NCBI GenBank assembly: GCA_028288085.1
Contig: JAQBOK010000128.1
Location: forward strand, 1-47,002
Source of the DNA: Mucilaginibacter sp.
GTDB lineage: Bacteria > Bacteroidota > Bacteroidia > Sphingobacteriales > Sphingobacteriaceae
Reading direction: 5' to 3'
DNA: 47,002 bases
Below the pieces are notes generated by a model. That model saw only the letters and a list, made by a program, of their open reading frames with translations, did not search any database and was not told the origin of the DNA. Shown in pieces: positions 8,691-19,238 of this stretch (positions are counted from its first letter, which is position 1; every line of letters starts with the position of its first letter). The position numbers and the translations under genes are program-made.

Positions 8691-9884
8691 TTATTGAAAT
8701 TTTACCCGGATAAATCTTGGGCGATACAAATTAGGATAAACCTTCAGGTCGTTAATAAAATCGGTAGAATTGATATTATAGCTAATCAATAATTCTCCCT
8801 GATCGGAAAGCGAGGGGTGCGCCTTGGCATTATAAACCACAAAGGTGTTTTTTATAAGGTCGGGTTTACAGTCCCAAAGCTTAATAATTGGCCCAAATGG
8901 CCCATAAGGTGTTGCACCTATACGCATCCCGACAGTGGTTGACATGCCATCAACCTGGAAAACAAGTGCATATCGCCCATCAGGGAGCACTGTTAAGCTC
9001 AATTCATTCGATACGTCTTTGGTTACGTCGGCAACTTTATTGATATCATTCAACCAGCTTTTTCCATCCCAATAAACCCACCTGTCAAAATTCTCAAAAT
9101 CAACGGGCTTTACCCGGGCAACCATTAGTTTCTTCGCCATTCCGCGTACCCCGTAAATATAAATGTAACCGTCGGGGTTTGGCACGCCGGCCGCGCTGGT
9201 GTTCACATAAATACCGGCGCCAAAAGAGCCGCTTTCACCTGCTTGATCCGTTAAATAAAAAGGAGTATCCATTTGCTTTTGATCGGTAAATGGAGGTTGG
9301 CTGCCGGACTTGATCTTTATTAGCGTATTACCAACTTCTTTAAATCCAAATGCCCCGGTACTTACATTGTGAACCCGGTAACCAAAAATATAGATATTAT
9401 TGCCAAGCGCCTGGTTTACAAAGCCATCACCCAACCAATAATAATCACCGTTTTTTGTTTGCGGTGTTTTAGGCATAAATATCGATTCGGGCGCCCCTTT
9501 ACTGTCTTTATCCCAGTGAAAACGAATCGCATCCGGTTCAGGTTTATTTCCCGTTAAAACCGCAACCGCATTATGGATCATTTTGTATCCCGGTGCCATT
9601 GTATTGTCATGGATCTTCCCTATCATGCTGTCGCTGAAAATAAAAAGCACTTTATCGGTACCTTTAACTTGTTTGCCTTCTTGTCCGTTCAACGGTATGG
9701 TATAAATACCATCGCCGCCAAACCAACCTGAATCGCGTTTTAATAACGCCGACCATTCGGGGGCTTCGGCTACGGTAAATTTAATATGTGTAACATCCAC
9801 TGGCTCACTTGTACTCTGCCCATATAAAACAACAGAAGAGAAAGAAAATACTATGGAAAAAATTAAGAGAAGATATGTTTTCAT
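8691..9884 (-). CDS. Secreted putative beta-propeller protein (DUF5005/DUF4185-like), possible glycosidase
   Basis: Signal peptide; propeller-like repeats such as 'WFGGDGIYTIPL', 'VLFIFSDSMIG', 'NIYIFGYRVHN' and 'GYIYIYGVRGM'. Family assigned by eye only. Confidence 0.45.
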   Translation of the reverse strand: MKTYLLLIFSIVFSFSSVVLYGQSTSEPVDVTHIKFTVAEAPEWSALLKRDSGWFGGDGIYTIPLNGQEGKQVKGTDKVLFIFSDSMIGKIHDNTMAPGYKMIHNAVAVLTGNKPEPDAIRFHWDKDSKGAPESIFMPKTPQTKNGDYYWLGDGFVNQALGNNIYIFGYRVHNVSTGAFGFKEVGNTLIKIKSGSQPPFTDQKQMDTPFYLTDQAGESGSFGAGIYVNTSAAGVPNPDGYIYIYGVRGMAKKLMVARVKPVDFENFDRWVYWDGKSWLNDINKVADVTKDVSNELSLTVLPDGRYALVFQVDGMSTTVGMRIGATPYGPFGPIIKLWDCKPDLIKNTFVVYNAKAHPSLSDQGELLISYNINSTDFINDLKVYPNLYRPRFIRVKFQ

Positions 9885-9930
9885 CTATAAGTGGCTTACA
9901 GCAATAAAGCTGATTCAAATTTAATTATTT

Positions 9931-11100
9931 TCAATACGACAGCTTGCCTTGTTTCTTCAAACATTTATAAATTATTGACAAGATACCAATTAACCCGCAG
10001 GTTATCATAGCTGCAGATATCCATTCTGCCTGTGTTAAATTCAATCCTAAAAAACGGTAGCGTATATTTATCCTGATAGTTTCAATCAATATCCTTTCGG
10101 TACCATTCAAAATTAAATAAATGTAAAACATTAATCCAGCCGGGCCCAGATGTTTTCTGATGGCCCACATCAAAATAAATAGTAAAAGGCATAAAACAGC
10201 CTCATAAAAAGAAGTTGGGTAAACACCCCGAACCAGCTCATAACAGAAATTACCCGAACAATTATCCATAGGCGCTCCTGCATTAATCTCATTATGCGGA
10301 AATCTGTACGACCAGGCCCAATCGGGCATCCAATTTAGCCAGGTAGGCTTGGGATGCATATTCGCTATCCCCCAATCGCCATCTCCCGAAAGTGCACAAC
10401 CTACCCTGCCGACCGCATAAGCCAACATCATACCCGGCGAACCGATATCGGCCAGATGATCCAACCGCATTCCGCGTTTATGGCAAAAATAAAGGTAAGC
10501 GAGCGCGCCAAAAATTAAGCCGCCGTAGTAAGTAAAACCGTTTACCGAAAACAGTGTTCCGATTGGATCATACTTTAAACGGTCAAAGTGTTCGGCTGTA
10601 TCGAACAATTTGGCGCCGATAAACCCCCAAAATGCCACCGTGAAAACGATTTGCAATGCCAACTGGTAAGGATGAACTGTTTTTTCAACGATAACAGGCT
10701 GCGCTAATTGCACCTTCCTCCTATCATACCAGGCCCAATAACCGAAGCCTAAACCACAGAGAATGCCGCATATCAAATTCCCCTGCAGCGAAAGGATATA
10801 TTTTTGAGGGTCAGATAAGAACGAGTGATAGCTGATCAACCCGCCCAATATTTTAAACCCAAAAAGAAAGCCCAGCAGGCTATTGACGAATATTTCGAGG
10901 GCAGAAGCAGGTTTACCTTCAACTATGGTTTGTGTAAAGGCCTTTATCTTTCCTTCGGCTTCTTTTCTTTTAAACTCCGCTTTAAAAACCTGGTAAGACG
11001 ATATAAAAGCCATTGCCATAAAAAAACCCAACGTTTGAATGTTGAACAGGATATGCTTATGAAACAGATAATTTATTAGATGGCCAATGGTTGGAAACAT
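9931..11100 (-). CDS. lgt: Prolipoprotein diacylglyceryl transferase (Lgt) homologue
   Basis: Polytopic membrane protein with Lgt-like 'YYGGLIFG', 'AYAVGRVGCALSGDGDWG', 'YPTSFYEA' and 'NGTERILIETIRIN'. Confidence 0.85.
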   Translation of the reverse strand: MFPTIGHLINYLFHKHILFNIQTLGFFMAMAFISSYQVFKAEFKRKEAEGKIKAFTQTIVEGKPASALEIFVNSLLGFLFGFKILGGLISYHSFLSDPQKYILSLQGNLICGILCGLGFGYWAWYDRRKVQLAQPVIVEKTVHPYQLALQIVFTVAFWGFIGAKLFDTAEHFDRLKYDPIGTLFSVNGFTYYGGLIFGALAYLYFCHKRGMRLDHLADIGSPGMMLAYAVGRVGCALSGDGDWGIANMHPKPTWLNWMPDWAWSYRFPHNEINAGAPMDNCSGNFCYELVRGVYPTSFYEAVLCLLLFILMWAIRKHLGPAGLMFYIYLILNGTERILIETIRINIRYRFLGLNLTQAEWISAAMITCGLIGILSIIYKCLKKQGKLSY

Positions 11101-11143
11101 GCTGCTAATTTAACTTAATTAAATTTTTGCATGTAAAACAACA

Positions 11144-11183
11144 CCAGTACCCATTGCTTTTTTTTATTGGCAAAGGGTACTGG
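11144..11183 (-). terminator. Intercistronic hairpin (9-bp perfect stem CCAGTACCC/GGGTACTGG) between lgt and SusC-B
   Basis: Inverted repeat read directly; no U-tract directly after the stem, so it may be an RNA-processing or stability element rather than a terminator. Confidence 0.45.
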
Positions 11184-11195
11184 CGCTGTAATAAA

Positions 11196-14100
11196 TTAAA
11201 AACCAAGTTGTACACCAAAGTTAATTACACGTTGGTTAATGTAGGCATCCCCCGCTGTATTAGTTTGTACTTCAGGATCTTGTTGATATTTGCGGTAATT
11301 ATCAAAAGTCAACAAGTTGTAGGCGCTCATATAAATACGGGCATTGTTGATATGAAATGGCAATAGTTTACTTGGAAACTGGTAACCTATATCCAGTGTT
11401 TTTAAACGGATATAATATGCATTAAGCAACCAATAATCTGAGGGGTATGCCGACGGGCTATCGACAGTTCCCGGAACCGAAGTTAACCTTGGAAATTGAG
11501 CTGTCGCGGCAGTAGCCGGCGTCCATCTTTGCAGGTCAATTGGCTGAAACTGGCTTTGGAACGGTTCAATTGCAGTACCCGACAAAATAAAGCTGTAATT
11601 AAACGCGCCCTGAAAAAGTACATTTATACTGAACCCTTTATATGCAACTCCCAGGGATAATCCAAGAGTGGTATTGGGCAAGTTTGGATTACCGATAGCG
11701 CGTTGATCAAACACATTTACTACACCATCACCGTTCAGGTCCTGGTATCGCAAATCACCGGCTTGTATGGGAAGGCCATTATCCGGTATTGCTATTGGGT
11801 CGCCCGCGTTTGAGCCATTATGTGCTGTTTTATAATTGTTCACAGCAGTTACATCTGCGGGGGAATAATAGCCAAGGGAATGATAACCGAAAGGCTGCCC
11901 TATCGGGTGGCCCGTTTTAGCCAACCAAGGATATGCCGGCGTGGCTTCGTCTTCGTAAAGAATTTTGTTTTTTGCATAAGAGAATACAAAGCTGGTGTTA
12001 TATTGTACGTTGCCAATAGAGTTGTGGTAAGTTATTTGCCCATCAAATCCTTGGTTCTGCACCCGGCCGAGGTTAATTGCAGGCAGGCCCACCCCCAATA
12101 ATTCGGTTATACTTCCGGGAGTAATAAGCTGATCATAACGGATATCATGAAAAACATCGATAGTTGCCGAAACATGGTCGTTTAAAAGGTTCATATCCAA
12201 GCCAATATCCAGTTTCCGGCTTTTCTCCCAAACCACATTATTATTGCTCAACGCGCCTTCAGAGATGGTTGGATAAGGTTGTTGGCTTTCGCCGAAATTA
12301 TAGCCACCACCGCTATTATAAGTTTGCGAGTAAACATACCGGTTGCCTGGCGCTGCATCTGACCCAACCAAACCGAACGAGCCCCTTAGTTTAAATAAAC
12401 TAAAAGTTGGGAACAAATCTTTAAAGTACTTTTCTTTCGCCATGTTATAACCCAAGCCGACAGCCGGGAAAAACCCGTACCGATGGTTGGCAGCGAAACG
12501 GTCTGTACCGTTATAAGCCACGTTAAAGTCGAACAGGTAAATTCCATTATAGTCGTAAGCAGCCTTTCCAGCAACTCCACGGAATTTCTGCGGTACGCCA
12601 ACATCTGTGGCTGCTAAATTATTATTACCGTTAGCATCCGCACTGGCGTATTGTGTATAAGATTGCTGATTAATCAAAATCAACCCGGTAAGGTGGTTGT
12701 AGCCAAAGGACCTTTCGTAATTTGAAAACAACTGGACATTTACATTTGTGTTGTAAATATCTGTATTCCCCTGGTACAGATAGGTGCCAAAAACATATGG
12801 CGCATTTGGCTTTAAAGAATAACTATTGGTAGAAGGGTCATAATGGTATGAAGGGTAATTGCCGAAGTTAGTGACACTCTTTCGAAACTCATCCGTACTC
12901 GCGTAAGCTACCCTTGCTGTTACCGAAAGCCCGGGTGTAATATTATCAAGCTTTTGTACCGCTCCGAATAAAACATTGTAGTCTGTTCGCCTGAAATGCT
13001 GGTAACCGTCGCCGGATAATCGTGCATTTAGTGTGGGTAAAGCGCCCGGCGTAAACTTCGAGTCGTTGTAAGCAAAGCTGCCATTAGGATTTAGAAAAGG
13101 TGCTGAAAACGGTGTTTCCTGGGCGAAATTATAAATTCCGTTGATCGCATTTTCAGATCCGGGCTGATTCAGATCGGAGAAACGTGTGGTAACGTCCAGG
13201 CGCAAATCAAGTGTTTTATTGGCTTTTAAGTCAAGATTTGACCTGAAGTTGTAGCGTTTAAAGTAGTAGTTGGTGTTCACCTGATCGGTAGGGTCTTCAA
13301 AATCCCTGTTCAAACCGTTTTGGGTAAGCGCACCGCCCGATATAAAATATTTGATGGCGTTTGTACCTCCCGAAATATCCAAATTTGTATTGGCCTGGTA
13401 AGAAAACTTTTTGAATATTTCGTTATACCAATTAGTATTTGGATGTCCATAAGGATCGGTTCCATTTTGGAATAATGTAAGATCATTTTGCGTAAACGTT
13501 GGCACTAATCCGTCGTTTTTTTCGGCTTCGTTAATCAACATAGCCGATTGATATGAGTCCAGAAACTTGGGTGTAAGGGTCGGATTTTGCAATCCGCCTT
13601 CAATCCTTAAATTTATCTTTGGAGCGCCGGATTTACCTCTGCGGGTTGTTACCACCAGTACACCGTTAGCACCTTTGATACCATAGATGGCCGTAGTTGA
13701 TGCATCTTTCAATATGGTTATGCTTTCAATTTCATTTACGTTGATCTGTTGCAACTGGTCGTATGTATACTCAATATCGTCAACCAAAATTAGTGGCTGG
13801 TTGCCATTAGCATTCAGCGAACTTACCCCCCTTATAAAAAAATCTGAGGCATCCTTACCGGGCTGGCCTGATGACTGCTGCGAGAAGAAACCCGGTAGCT
13901 TGCCGGCTAATGCGTTTTGCACATTAGCGGTTGGCACAGTGCGTATCTGCTCTCCCGAAATAGTGCTCGAAGCGCCGGTAGTTGTAATACGCTTTGACGG
14001 CGTAAAACCTACCACTGTCACTTCATCAAGGCCGTTGCTGTTGGCCTGCAAATTAATATCAAGTGATATCTTGTCCACAACATTCACTTCCTTTGTAACA

Positions 14101-14333
14101 TAACCTATAAACCGAACAAGCAAAATTTCTGATTTTCCCTTTAATGTAAGCCTGAAATGGCCACTAACGTCGGTAACGGTACCATTGCCCGCCATTCCTT
14201 TTTCTACAACAGAAGCACCGGGAAGTGAACCTCCAAGATCTCTTACAGAACCGGTTATAGTGCGTCCCTGTGCCAGTAGCGTTAGGGGGCCCATGGTTAA
14301 TATAAGTTGAAAGAAAAGTATTATTCTTCTCAT
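11196..14333 (-). CDS. SusC/RagA-type TonB-linked outer membrane protein (SusC-B, canonical)
   Basis: CarboxypepD-like N-terminus, TonB-box-like 'LDEVTVVGF', plug 'ILKDASTTAIYGIKGANGVLVVTTRRGKSG' and a C-terminal beta-strand ending in F. Start taken as MRRIILFF at 14333. Confidence 0.95.
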   Translation of the reverse strand: MRRIILFFQLILTMGPLTLLAQGRTITGSVRDLGGSLPGASVVEKGMAGNGTVTDVSGHFRLTLKGKSEILLVRFIGYVTKEVNVVDKISLDINLQANSNGLDEVTVVGFTPSKRITTTGASSTISGEQIRTVPTANVQNALAGKLPGFFSQQSSGQPGKDASDFFIRGVSSLNANGNQPLILVDDIEYTYDQLQQINVNEIESITILKDASTTAIYGIKGANGVLVVTTRRGKSGAPKINLRIEGGLQNPTLTPKFLDSYQSAMLINEAEKNDGLVPTFTQNDLTLFQNGTDPYGHPNTNWYNEIFKKFSYQANTNLDISGGTNAIKYFISGGALTQNGLNRDFEDPTDQVNTNYYFKRYNFRSNLDLKANKTLDLRLDVTTRFSDLNQPGSENAINGIYNFAQETPFSAPFLNPNGSFAYNDSKFTPGALPTLNARLSGDGYQHFRRTDYNVLFGAVQKLDNITPGLSVTARVAYASTDEFRKSVTNFGNYPSYHYDPSTNSYSLKPNAPYVFGTYLYQGNTDIYNTNVNVQLFSNYERSFGYNHLTGLILINQQSYTQYASADANGNNNLAATDVGVPQKFRGVAGKAAYDYNGIYLFDFNVAYNGTDRFAANHRYGFFPAVGLGYNMAKEKYFKDLFPTFSLFKLRGSFGLVGSDAAPGNRYVYSQTYNSGGGYNFGESQQPYPTISEGALSNNNVVWEKSRKLDIGLDMNLLNDHVSATIDVFHDIRYDQLITPGSITELLGVGLPAINLGRVQNQGFDGQITYHNSIGNVQYNTSFVFSYAKNKILYEDEATPAYPWLAKTGHPIGQPFGYHSLGYYSPADVTAVNNYKTAHNGSNAGDPIAIPDNGLPIQAGDLRYQDLNGDGVVNVFDQRAIGNPNLPNTTLGLSLGVAYKGFSINVLFQGAFNYSFILSGTAIEPFQSQFQPIDLQRWTPATAATAQFPRLTSVPGTVDSPSAYPSDYWLLNAYYIRLKTLDIGYQFPSKLLPFHINNARIYMSAYNLLTFDNYRKYQQDPEVQTNTAGDAYINQRVINFGVQLGF

Positions 14334-14368
14334 AATTTCTTTATTAATTTTTAATTGGGTCTGATAGT

Positions 14369-16093
14369 TTACCATCCGGGATTCTGTTTCATGTTTGGGT
14401 TTTTCAACACTTCATCATACGGAATGGGATACAGGTACATTTTAGGTTGCGTAAATTTGGTAGTCAAAACATTGATAATGTTATAAGTGGTAGCGTTACC
14501 TGATTGAATAATAGTTTCTCCCCTGCGTGGCAGATTCATTACCGTTTCGGCAATTTTCCAGCGGCGGATATCAAAAAACCTATTTTCCTCAAAGGCCAGT
14601 TCAATGCGGCGTTCGTTTTGTACCACGGTACGCATGCCGGCCTGGCTCAATCCCGTTTTAAGGCCATACATCCCATCAGTCCCTGCACTGATGCCGGCCC
14701 GCTTTCTTAAATCTATGATGGCGCTATAAACATCCGTGCCTGGTGCCGGTAGTGTTTCATTCTCTGCTTCGGCATAATCAAGTAACACCTCCGCATAGCG
14801 TAATATTACCCAGTCTTCATTATGGGCTCCATAGGAGTTGGCATTTTCAAAATTTCCCATAAATTTCCGCATGTAATAACTGGTGAGTGTTTGCTGCTGG
14901 CCCGTATTTGGCTTACTCTGCCCACCTTCAAAGGTTTGTAACTGGGTATTTAGCCATTGTGCACCGTTGTACAATACCGTGTAGGATAAACGCGGATCGC
15001 GGTTTACATAAGGGTTAGTCGAATTATAACCTGATGATGGATCAGTAATAGGCAGGCCATTATTCATCGGAAACGCGTCGACAAGGTCCTGCGTCGGGCT
15101 GGTTCGTCCCAGGCCCTTTGCCGCAGGGAACCCTACCGGTCCGTTAGCGCTTTCAACGGAATTTCCGTTATCGCCCTGGCGTATAAATATTATTTCAGGG
15201 TTATTCTGCGTTAAAAAAACGTCTGTAAAGCTTGGGTCGAGCGAAAAAGAATTAAGGTCCATCACATCTTTTGCGGCCTGTGCAGCCAAGGCCCAACGAG
15301 ACGGATCTGCTGTGGGATAGCCCGTAAGCGGGTTGGCCCCGTCGATATTCCCGCCATTAAACAAAGGGCTTGCTGCATATAACAAAACCCTGGCTTTAAG
15401 GGCCATAGCAGCACCTTTTGTGACCCTGCCATAATTAGCATTCGGAGAAATGATAGGATTTGTAAGCAGGCTATCCTTTATGGCATCGCACTCACTGGTA
15501 ATATATTTAATGCACTCATCAAAAGAATTACGTGGTAGCGAAATATTGTCGTTAATGGTATAAACTTTATTGCCAAGCAAGGGCACACCGCCAAAGCGTT
15601 TTACCAGCTCAAAATAAAAATAAGCCCTTAAAAACCTGGCTTCACTTTTCCAGACATATTTCATTGAAAAGCCATTATAAGTTTGCTGCACAGGTACTAC
15701 ACCAATATTGGTTACAAACTCGTTGGCCATTCGTATCCCAGTCCAATTACTTTGCGCACCCGACCAAACATTCTCATTTGCCGGCAGCGTAGATGAATTG
15801 TAAGCCGCTGTGGATAAAATAGTTACCGGCGTAGTAGGACCTTCTGCCGATGATATTGCGTCATCGCTTGCAGCATCCAGGTAATCACTAGCCACCACAT
15901 TGTGTCCGTCCCTCAGTACTGCATACATGGAGTTCAGGTAGGCATGAGCATTTGTGCCCAAAGAATCGTATTTATCAAAAACGATATTAAGCGTTTGTTT
16001 ATCAACCGGGAATTGCTCGTATTTTTTGCAGGCGCTTATGCCGCAAGCAAGTAAAATCACTGCTACCCAAAATATATTTTTATAATTCCTCAT
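14369..16093 (-). CDS. SusD/RagB-type nutrient-binding lipoprotein (SusD-2)
   Basis: Lipobox 'LLACGISAC'; 'RFLRAYFYFELVKRFGGVPLL' and 'NERRIELAFEENRFFDIRRWK'. Confidence 0.95.
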   Translation of the reverse strand: MRNYKNIFWVAVILLACGISACKKYEQFPVDKQTLNIVFDKYDSLGTNAHAYLNSMYAVLRDGHNVVASDYLDAASDDAISSAEGPTTPVTILSTAAYNSSTLPANENVWSGAQSNWTGIRMANEFVTNIGVVPVQQTYNGFSMKYVWKSEARFLRAYFYFELVKRFGGVPLLGNKVYTINDNISLPRNSFDECIKYITSECDAIKDSLLTNPIISPNANYGRVTKGAAMALKARVLLYAASPLFNGGNIDGANPLTGYPTADPSRWALAAQAAKDVMDLNSFSLDPSFTDVFLTQNNPEIIFIRQGDNGNSVESANGPVGFPAAKGLGRTSPTQDLVDAFPMNNGLPITDPSSGYNSTNPYVNRDPRLSYTVLYNGAQWLNTQLQTFEGGQSKPNTGQQQTLTSYYMRKFMGNFENANSYGAHNEDWVILRYAEVLLDYAEAENETLPAPGTDVYSAIIDLRKRAGISAGTDGMYGLKTGLSQAGMRTVVQNERRIELAFEENRFFDIRRWKIAETVMNLPRRGETIIQSGNATTYNIINVLTTKFTQPKMYLYPIPYDEVLKNPNMKQNPGW

Positions 16094-16118
16094 GATCTTA
16101 TTTTTAATTTCTCAAAAA

Positions 16119-19100
16119 CTAAAGCTTAATAGTTACTCCTGCATTAAATACTCGCTGTATGGGATATGGATTATAGTTCAAAGGGTCACCATAATAAACT
16201 TCAGGGTCCTGACCTTTGAAACCTGCAACCGTTAGCAGATTCTCACCATTTGCAAACATCCTTATGCCAACCAGTTTCAATTTTCTGCAAAACTGTTCAG
16301 GCAGGCTATAGCCAATCTCCGCGTTCTTTAATCTCAGGTAATTACCCGATTTGATATCGAAGGAGGATAAACTGGTGTTATTGAGATTACCCAATGACAA
16401 CCTCGGTAGTGCTGCAGTATTTCCGGTTTCTGGTGTCCATCGCGAGGTTAAAACATTGTATCCCTGGCCAACATATTGGTTGCCATATTGCCCTTCGCCA
16501 ATGAAACCGGAATACGCATTATCAGCAATGCTTATCTGGCGGTTTGTTACACCCTGCAATATGGCACTGAAACTGAACCCCTTATAGTTGAATCCAAGTG
16601 TTGTGCCAAAGTATATAAGCGGTTTAGTACCAGCAATAGGTGAAAGATCAAATTGATTGATCACACCGTCATTGTTCAGATCTTTATACTTTATATCACC
16701 GGGCTGGGCTGTGTAACCAACGGTTGTAGCGCTATGCGCTGCATCCTGCGCGTTTTGAAAAAAGCCCAATGCGGTATAACCGAAAATTGTAGTTACAGGT
16801 TGGCCGGTATTCCTTACCCAGGGATATGGCGAAGGCTCTTCATCGCTGTATACTACCTTAGATGCCTCTATAGATATGTTACCGGTAACAAAGTAGTTAA
16901 AGTTGCCCAGGTTATTAGAATAGGTAAGGGTAAGCTCACCACCTTTATACAGGTTAATACCTAAGTTTTCCTTAGTATAGGCGGTTCCCAATAACGCTAT
17001 GCTATTGCCGCGCACCTGCAGCAGATCGTAATATGTATCGTGGTAATAATCTGCGGTTATCTTTAAATGATTCTTAAATAAGGATATATCGGTACCAATG
17101 TCAATTTTATGAGCATTTTCCCAACTGATGTTCGGGTTTGCTAACGGATCAGCAACTATACCATCGCCTCTGGACCTGGCAGTCCCCTGCGAGTAAGCAC
17201 CGTAAGCACCGCTGTAGGTTTGTTGATAACCGTAATAGCCATAACTGTCAATATTTGCATTACCGGTTTTTCCATAATCGGCACGCCATTTCCATGAATC
17301 TATCCAGGTCAAATTATCTTTAATAAAGGCTTCTTTGCCCATTTGCCAGCCAATGCCCCCTGCATAAAACATTCCGAACTGACTACCCGGAGGATATCTG
17401 TTGTAGCCGCTATTGTTGATGGCACCTTCAACAAAGTATTTTCCATCATAATTATACCCAACTTTAAAAGCCCTATTGTTGGTTATTTCCGGTAAGTCGA
17501 AAGTCAATACCACCGAGCGGTAATCAGCAAGCAGCATGGCGCTCACATTGTTTTTACCAAAGCTGCGGTCGTAGTTAAGCGCGCCCTGTGCAAAGGCATA
17601 GCGGGCGGTTGTTACCGTTGAGAAAGTGTTGCTTTGGGAAATTGTGGTACCTACAGCAGCATAGCTCGAGTCCTTTGCAGTATATAAGTAGCTTTGATTT
17701 TGCAAGCTGCGGTTCAAAACAGTTTGCGACTCTATGGACAAGTTGCCCTTTGCCTTGAAAGACAATCCCTTGAGAAAACTGCTCATATCATATTTCAGGT
17801 CAAGGTTCGCCAGTACATCGTGGCTATTCGTTTGTATATAACCGGAATTTTCTGATTGTGCGAGTACATTGTTTGGATAAAACGATGTACCTCCAAATGA
17901 GCCATTAGGATTATATACAGGATAAGCGTTGTTTGGGAGCGAATACAGTGTTTGCAATATATTGCCGTAACCTGCGCCAGGCTCAGTGCCTTGCTGAATA
18001 CGTCCGAAAAGCTGCAGATCTACTTTAAATTTCGGGGTCACGTCAACGCTCAGGTCAGAGTTGATCACATACCGGTTAAGATCATTATTGGTATTATAAG
18101 GTACAGCACTTGCTGTTTTAAAAATACCGCCCTGATCCATATAGCTCAGTGATATAGTATAGCGGGCCGCCTGCGTACCACCGTTAACATTTAACTTGTA
18201 ATTTGTTAAAGGCGAATAATTATTCAGGATAGTTTTGAACCAATTAACATCAGGATGCCCTGTAGGATCGGTATGATTTTTAAAAGCGTTGAAATCAGCA
18301 GCATTGTAAATAGGCGCCTTCCCATCATTTTGCAGCGCCTCATTATACAAATATGCGTATTGATAAGAAGGCAGAGGGGTTGGCAAACCCAATGACTGCT
18401 GTATGCCTGTTTCTGCTGTGAACGAGATACGAGGCGCTCCCATTGCCGGGCGCTTTGTAGTAACCAGCAATATCCCGTTTGAACTGTTAATACCTAACAG
18501 GATGGTAGAAAGCGCATCTTTTAAAACCGAAACAGACTCAATACTCTCCGGATCTATAGAAGAGATCTCACGTTGAACACCGTCGATAACTGTAATAATA
18601 TTTTTTTGTCCCCGTATTTGCAAGTTGATCTCGGTGTTGTCATTGGGGGCTACGTTATGGCTGGATACAACATTTGAAAATAGTCCATTTGATGTCGGAA
18701 GAGTTGTTTGAGCGGCGGAAAAACCGCTTACCTGCTGGGTATATAATCCGGGTAACTGCCCGGCCAGTGCGTACAAATAAAGAGACGCAGGCGTGGTGGT
18801 TAACTGGTTGGTATAAATGGTTGCGACAGATCCCAGTTGTGCCGACCGATCGATTTGATCATACAGCACATCAATTTTATCCGGCGACTGCAGATAGGTG
18901 TCTAAAAGCCTTACAGTAAGCTCTTTATCATCATTTATCTTTATTTCGGCCACATTGTGCCCGGTATATTTAAAAACCAATATACTCCCGGTGCCTGCCT
19001 TTATTTCAAAATGCCCGGTAATATCAGTTGTAAAAACAGCGGGGTTACCTTTAACATTTACCTCAGCACCCTTAACAGGGCGCTTATTTTCATCCAATAC

Positions 19101-19238
19101 TATACCTGTAACAATTCCAGGAATATGGTTAACCGATTTAGCAGTTGTATCCTGCACAAAGGCAAAACTGGACTTTACAGAAAGGAACATCAGTATGATA
19201 AATCCTGTAAAGCATTTTTTTAAGTAGCAATTGGCCAT
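16119..19238 (-). CDS. SusC/RagA-type TonB-linked outer membrane protein (SusC-A, divergent plug / no obvious TonB box)
   Basis: 'GIVTGIVLDENKRPVKGAEVNVKG', plug 'VSVLKDALSTILLGINSSNGILLVTTKRP' and SusC-like beta-barrel repeats; lacks a clear 'DEVVVVGYG' box. Confidence 0.9.
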   Translation of the reverse strand: MANCYLKKCFTGFIILMFLSVKSSFAFVQDTTAKSVNHIPGIVTGIVLDENKRPVKGAEVNVKGNPAVFTTDITGHFEIKAGTGSILVFKYTGHNVAEIKINDDKELTVRLLDTYLQSPDKIDVLYDQIDRSAQLGSVATIYTNQLTTTPASLYLYALAGQLPGLYTQQVSGFSAAQTTLPTSNGLFSNVVSSHNVAPNDNTEINLQIRGQKNIITVIDGVQREISSIDPESIESVSVLKDALSTILLGINSSNGILLVTTKRPAMGAPRISFTAETGIQQSLGLPTPLPSYQYAYLYNEALQNDGKAPIYNAADFNAFKNHTDPTGHPDVNWFKTILNNYSPLTNYKLNVNGGTQAARYTISLSYMDQGGIFKTASAVPYNTNNDLNRYVINSDLSVDVTPKFKVDLQLFGRIQQGTEPGAGYGNILQTLYSLPNNAYPVYNPNGSFGGTSFYPNNVLAQSENSGYIQTNSHDVLANLDLKYDMSSFLKGLSFKAKGNLSIESQTVLNRSLQNQSYLYTAKDSSYAAVGTTISQSNTFSTVTTARYAFAQGALNYDRSFGKNNVSAMLLADYRSVVLTFDLPEITNNRAFKVGYNYDGKYFVEGAINNSGYNRYPPGSQFGMFYAGGIGWQMGKEAFIKDNLTWIDSWKWRADYGKTGNANIDSYGYYGYQQTYSGAYGAYSQGTARSRGDGIVADPLANPNISWENAHKIDIGTDISLFKNHLKITADYYHDTYYDLLQVRGNSIALLGTAYTKENLGINLYKGGELTLTYSNNLGNFNYFVTGNISIEASKVVYSDEEPSPYPWVRNTGQPVTTIFGYTALGFFQNAQDAAHSATTVGYTAQPGDIKYKDLNNDGVINQFDLSPIAGTKPLIYFGTTLGFNYKGFSFSAILQGVTNRQISIADNAYSGFIGEGQYGNQYVGQGYNVLTSRWTPETGNTAALPRLSLGNLNNTSLSSFDIKSGNYLRLKNAEIGYSLPEQFCRKLKLVGIRMFANGENLLTVAGFKGQDPEVYYGDPLNYNPYPIQRVFNAGVTIKL

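Noticed and set aside
13687-14103. 138-aa ORF on the + strand
   Set aside because: Antisense to the SusC-B plug domain, which is unambiguous coding sequence; no RBS or family signal.
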